The notes under the pieces: model-generated | Databases searched by the model: none | What the model was told of the DNA's origin: nothing | The model's input: only the letters and a program-made list of their open reading frames with translations | Part shown: positions 63,069 to 64,000 of the stretch, one piece after another | Layout of the letters: each line of letters starts with the position of its first letter | How positions within the stretch are numbered: the first letter of the stretch is position 1 | Made by a program: the position numbers and the translations under genes | Assembly: GCA_016706055.1 (NCBI GenBank) | Contig: JADJKL010000001.1 | Coordinates: forward strand, 248,001 to 312,000 | Source: Chitinophagaceae bacterium | GTDB lineage: Bacteria; Bacteroidota; Bacteroidia; Chitinophagales; Chitinophagaceae | Reading direction: 5' to 3' | DNA: 64,000 nucleotides

Positions 63069-64000
63069 TCATCTTCATTATCTTTTCCATAAAACTGTTT
63101 AGCACTGTTTCTACGAGAGTAAAGCATCTTTTTTAATTCCAATTTGAGCTGAGCATTTAAAGGTTCGTCTGCTTTAATTTTCGTATCAGTGAATGAAGTA
63201 AAGTCATATTTATTAGAATTGAATGATGCAAACGATGCTGATAATAATGGCTTACGGCCTTCCGCAGCTTCAAACTCAAACTCTTGTGGATTCTCTGGAA
63301 CTAGACCAACTGTAGCAAGCTTCCAATTCACATCATCTTTTTTTAGTTTGTACTGATAAAAATAAATAAATCCATTTTTGCCTTGATAAGTTGCCTGCAA
63401 CCTATCAAGATAAATAACAGAATCAGGTTTATTATATGTAACCTTTTCCATCAATTCACTTTTACCAAGGTCAAGATGATTATTATATTGAGCAGGAAAT
63501 TTAGCAAGCTGTCTCTTCGCCTTTAATGTAGCATATAGTTCGTAGCGGTATTCTTCCATGCCCGCAAAATATTTCATAAGTGTATCTGGATATGGCTTTT
63601 TATTATCCATTAAAAGCAGCATCGTATTAAATTTTAGCTGCTTATCATTTGATTTAAGCATTTGTTCCAGCAACGGCTGCACTGCAGGCTTTGTTTCCCA
63701 AAAAGGCAGTAGCAATGTAGCATAGAGGCTAAGATCTGCATTGCCTTTGTCTTTATCTGTATCAGTCCCTAGATAAGAAACAGGCTTGTTGTCCAACTTA
63801 CTCTCTTCTGCTTTGGCAATTGATCTTTTCTTTTCAGCTATGGATTGTTTTCTTAATTCCTGCTTGGCTTCTATCAACAGTTTACTATAATACGATTCAT
63901 AATCTATCGGTTTTACTAATCCACTATCTACCATTCTTCCAAGCATTTTCATAATACTGCTTTTATAATCTTCTAGGTTTAATAATGGAAGAAGATCGGG
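63056..64000 (-). CDS. Large repeat-type protein of unknown function, C-terminal part (partial)
   Basis: The minus-strand frame is open to the window edge with no start, so the gene continues beyond 64000. The visible 314 residues begin P-D-L-L-P-L-L-N-L-E-D-Y-K and contain helical segments of HEAT-repeat type (L-L-P-F-W-E-T-K-P-A-V-Q-P-L-L-E-Q-M-L) followed by a strand-rich C-terminal domain (F-I-Y-F-Y-Q-Y-K-L-K-K-D-D-V-N-W-K-L). The acidic end is K-D-N-E-D-D-Y-E-D. No family recognised. The ATG at 63952 is not its real start. Confidence 0.6.
   Translation of the reverse strand, partial: PDLLPLLNLEDYKSSIMKMLGRMVDSGLVKPIDYESYYSKLLIEAKQELRKQSIAEKKRSIAKAEESKLDNKPVSYLGTDTDKDKGNADLSLYATLLLPFWETKPAVQPLLEQMLKSNDKQLKFNTMLLLMDNKKPYPDTLMKYFAGMEEYRYELYATLKAKRQLAKFPAQYNNHLDLGKSELMEKVTYNKPDSVIYLDRLQATYQGKNGFIYFYQYKLKKDDVNWKLATVGLVPENPQEFEFEAAEGRKPLLSASFASFNSNKYDFTSFTDTKIKADEPLNAQLKLELKKMLYSRRNSAKQFYGKDNEDDYED

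Overview
The window looks like a chromosomal segment of a Bacteroidota bacterium, most likely a Chitinophagaceae-like member. The reasons are a SusC/SusD pair, many Bacteroidota-typical families (DUF5683, DUF5103, DUF4350, a PorT-like barrel, a small HsdR-N protein, a short AMP nucleosidase), very short 5' leaders, and several close matches to the Bacteroidota -7 box TAnnTTTG. The DNA is AT-rich by eye; base composition was not computed.

Layout. 1-6.0 kb: partial LytS-type sensor kinase, orphan SusC/SusD pair, and a small GIY-YIG nuclease gene wedged between a broken copy of the tRNA-Leu 5' end and an intact tRNA-Leu(CAG). 6-14 kb: DUF2975/HTH pair, DUF885 protein, 5'-nucleotidase lipoprotein, LuxE-like protein, lipoprotein, UbiA-like protein, M42 peptidase. 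13.9-23.4 kb: a phosphonate locus. A minus-strand operon encodes a cytidylyltransferase-PEP mutase fusion, phosphonopyruvate decarboxylase, an iron-type alcohol dehydrogenase and a CDP-glycerol-glycerophosphotransferase-like enzyme. A divergent operon encodes two paralogous membrane sulfatase-fold proteins around a polytopic GT-C-like protein. Together they suggest synthesis of 2-hydroxyethylphosphonate, its activation as a CMP ester and its transfer to a surface glycan or lipid. 23.4-32.6 kb: Lon, two outer-membrane barrels, a membrane metallophosphoesterase, ParA-ParB-DUF5683-DapB. 32.6-40.5 kb: TPR kinase/NarL regulator pair, small unknowns, ParDE toxin-antitoxin, SulP transporter, secreted and membrane proteins. 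40.5-47.9 kb: SRP RNA, transaldolase-like protein, DUF5103, LolC/E-type permease, TrmH, BamA/TamA-like barrel, TruB. 47.8-55.2 kb: DUF58-MoxR-DUF4350-DUF4129-SpoIIM block plus an RDD protein, interrupted by a broken four-helix-bundle gene. 55-64 kb: DUF5362-like protein, ProS, lipoprotein, FadL/OmpP1-type barrel, HsdR-N protein, AMP nucleosidase, fused oligopeptide-type ABC ATPase, and a partial unknown gene.

Two features cut across the window. First, at least eleven genes, including normally indispensable ones (proS, bamA/tamA-like, truB), are broken by one-base indels, many of them in A/T homopolymers. This points to consensus-sequence errors, so I annotate full-length repaired spans as CDS. 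Second, five intergenic sites carry degenerate tandem repeats with an exact 7-bp period. Two share the motif NATTGCC on opposite strands, and two flank the broken four-helix-bundle gene.
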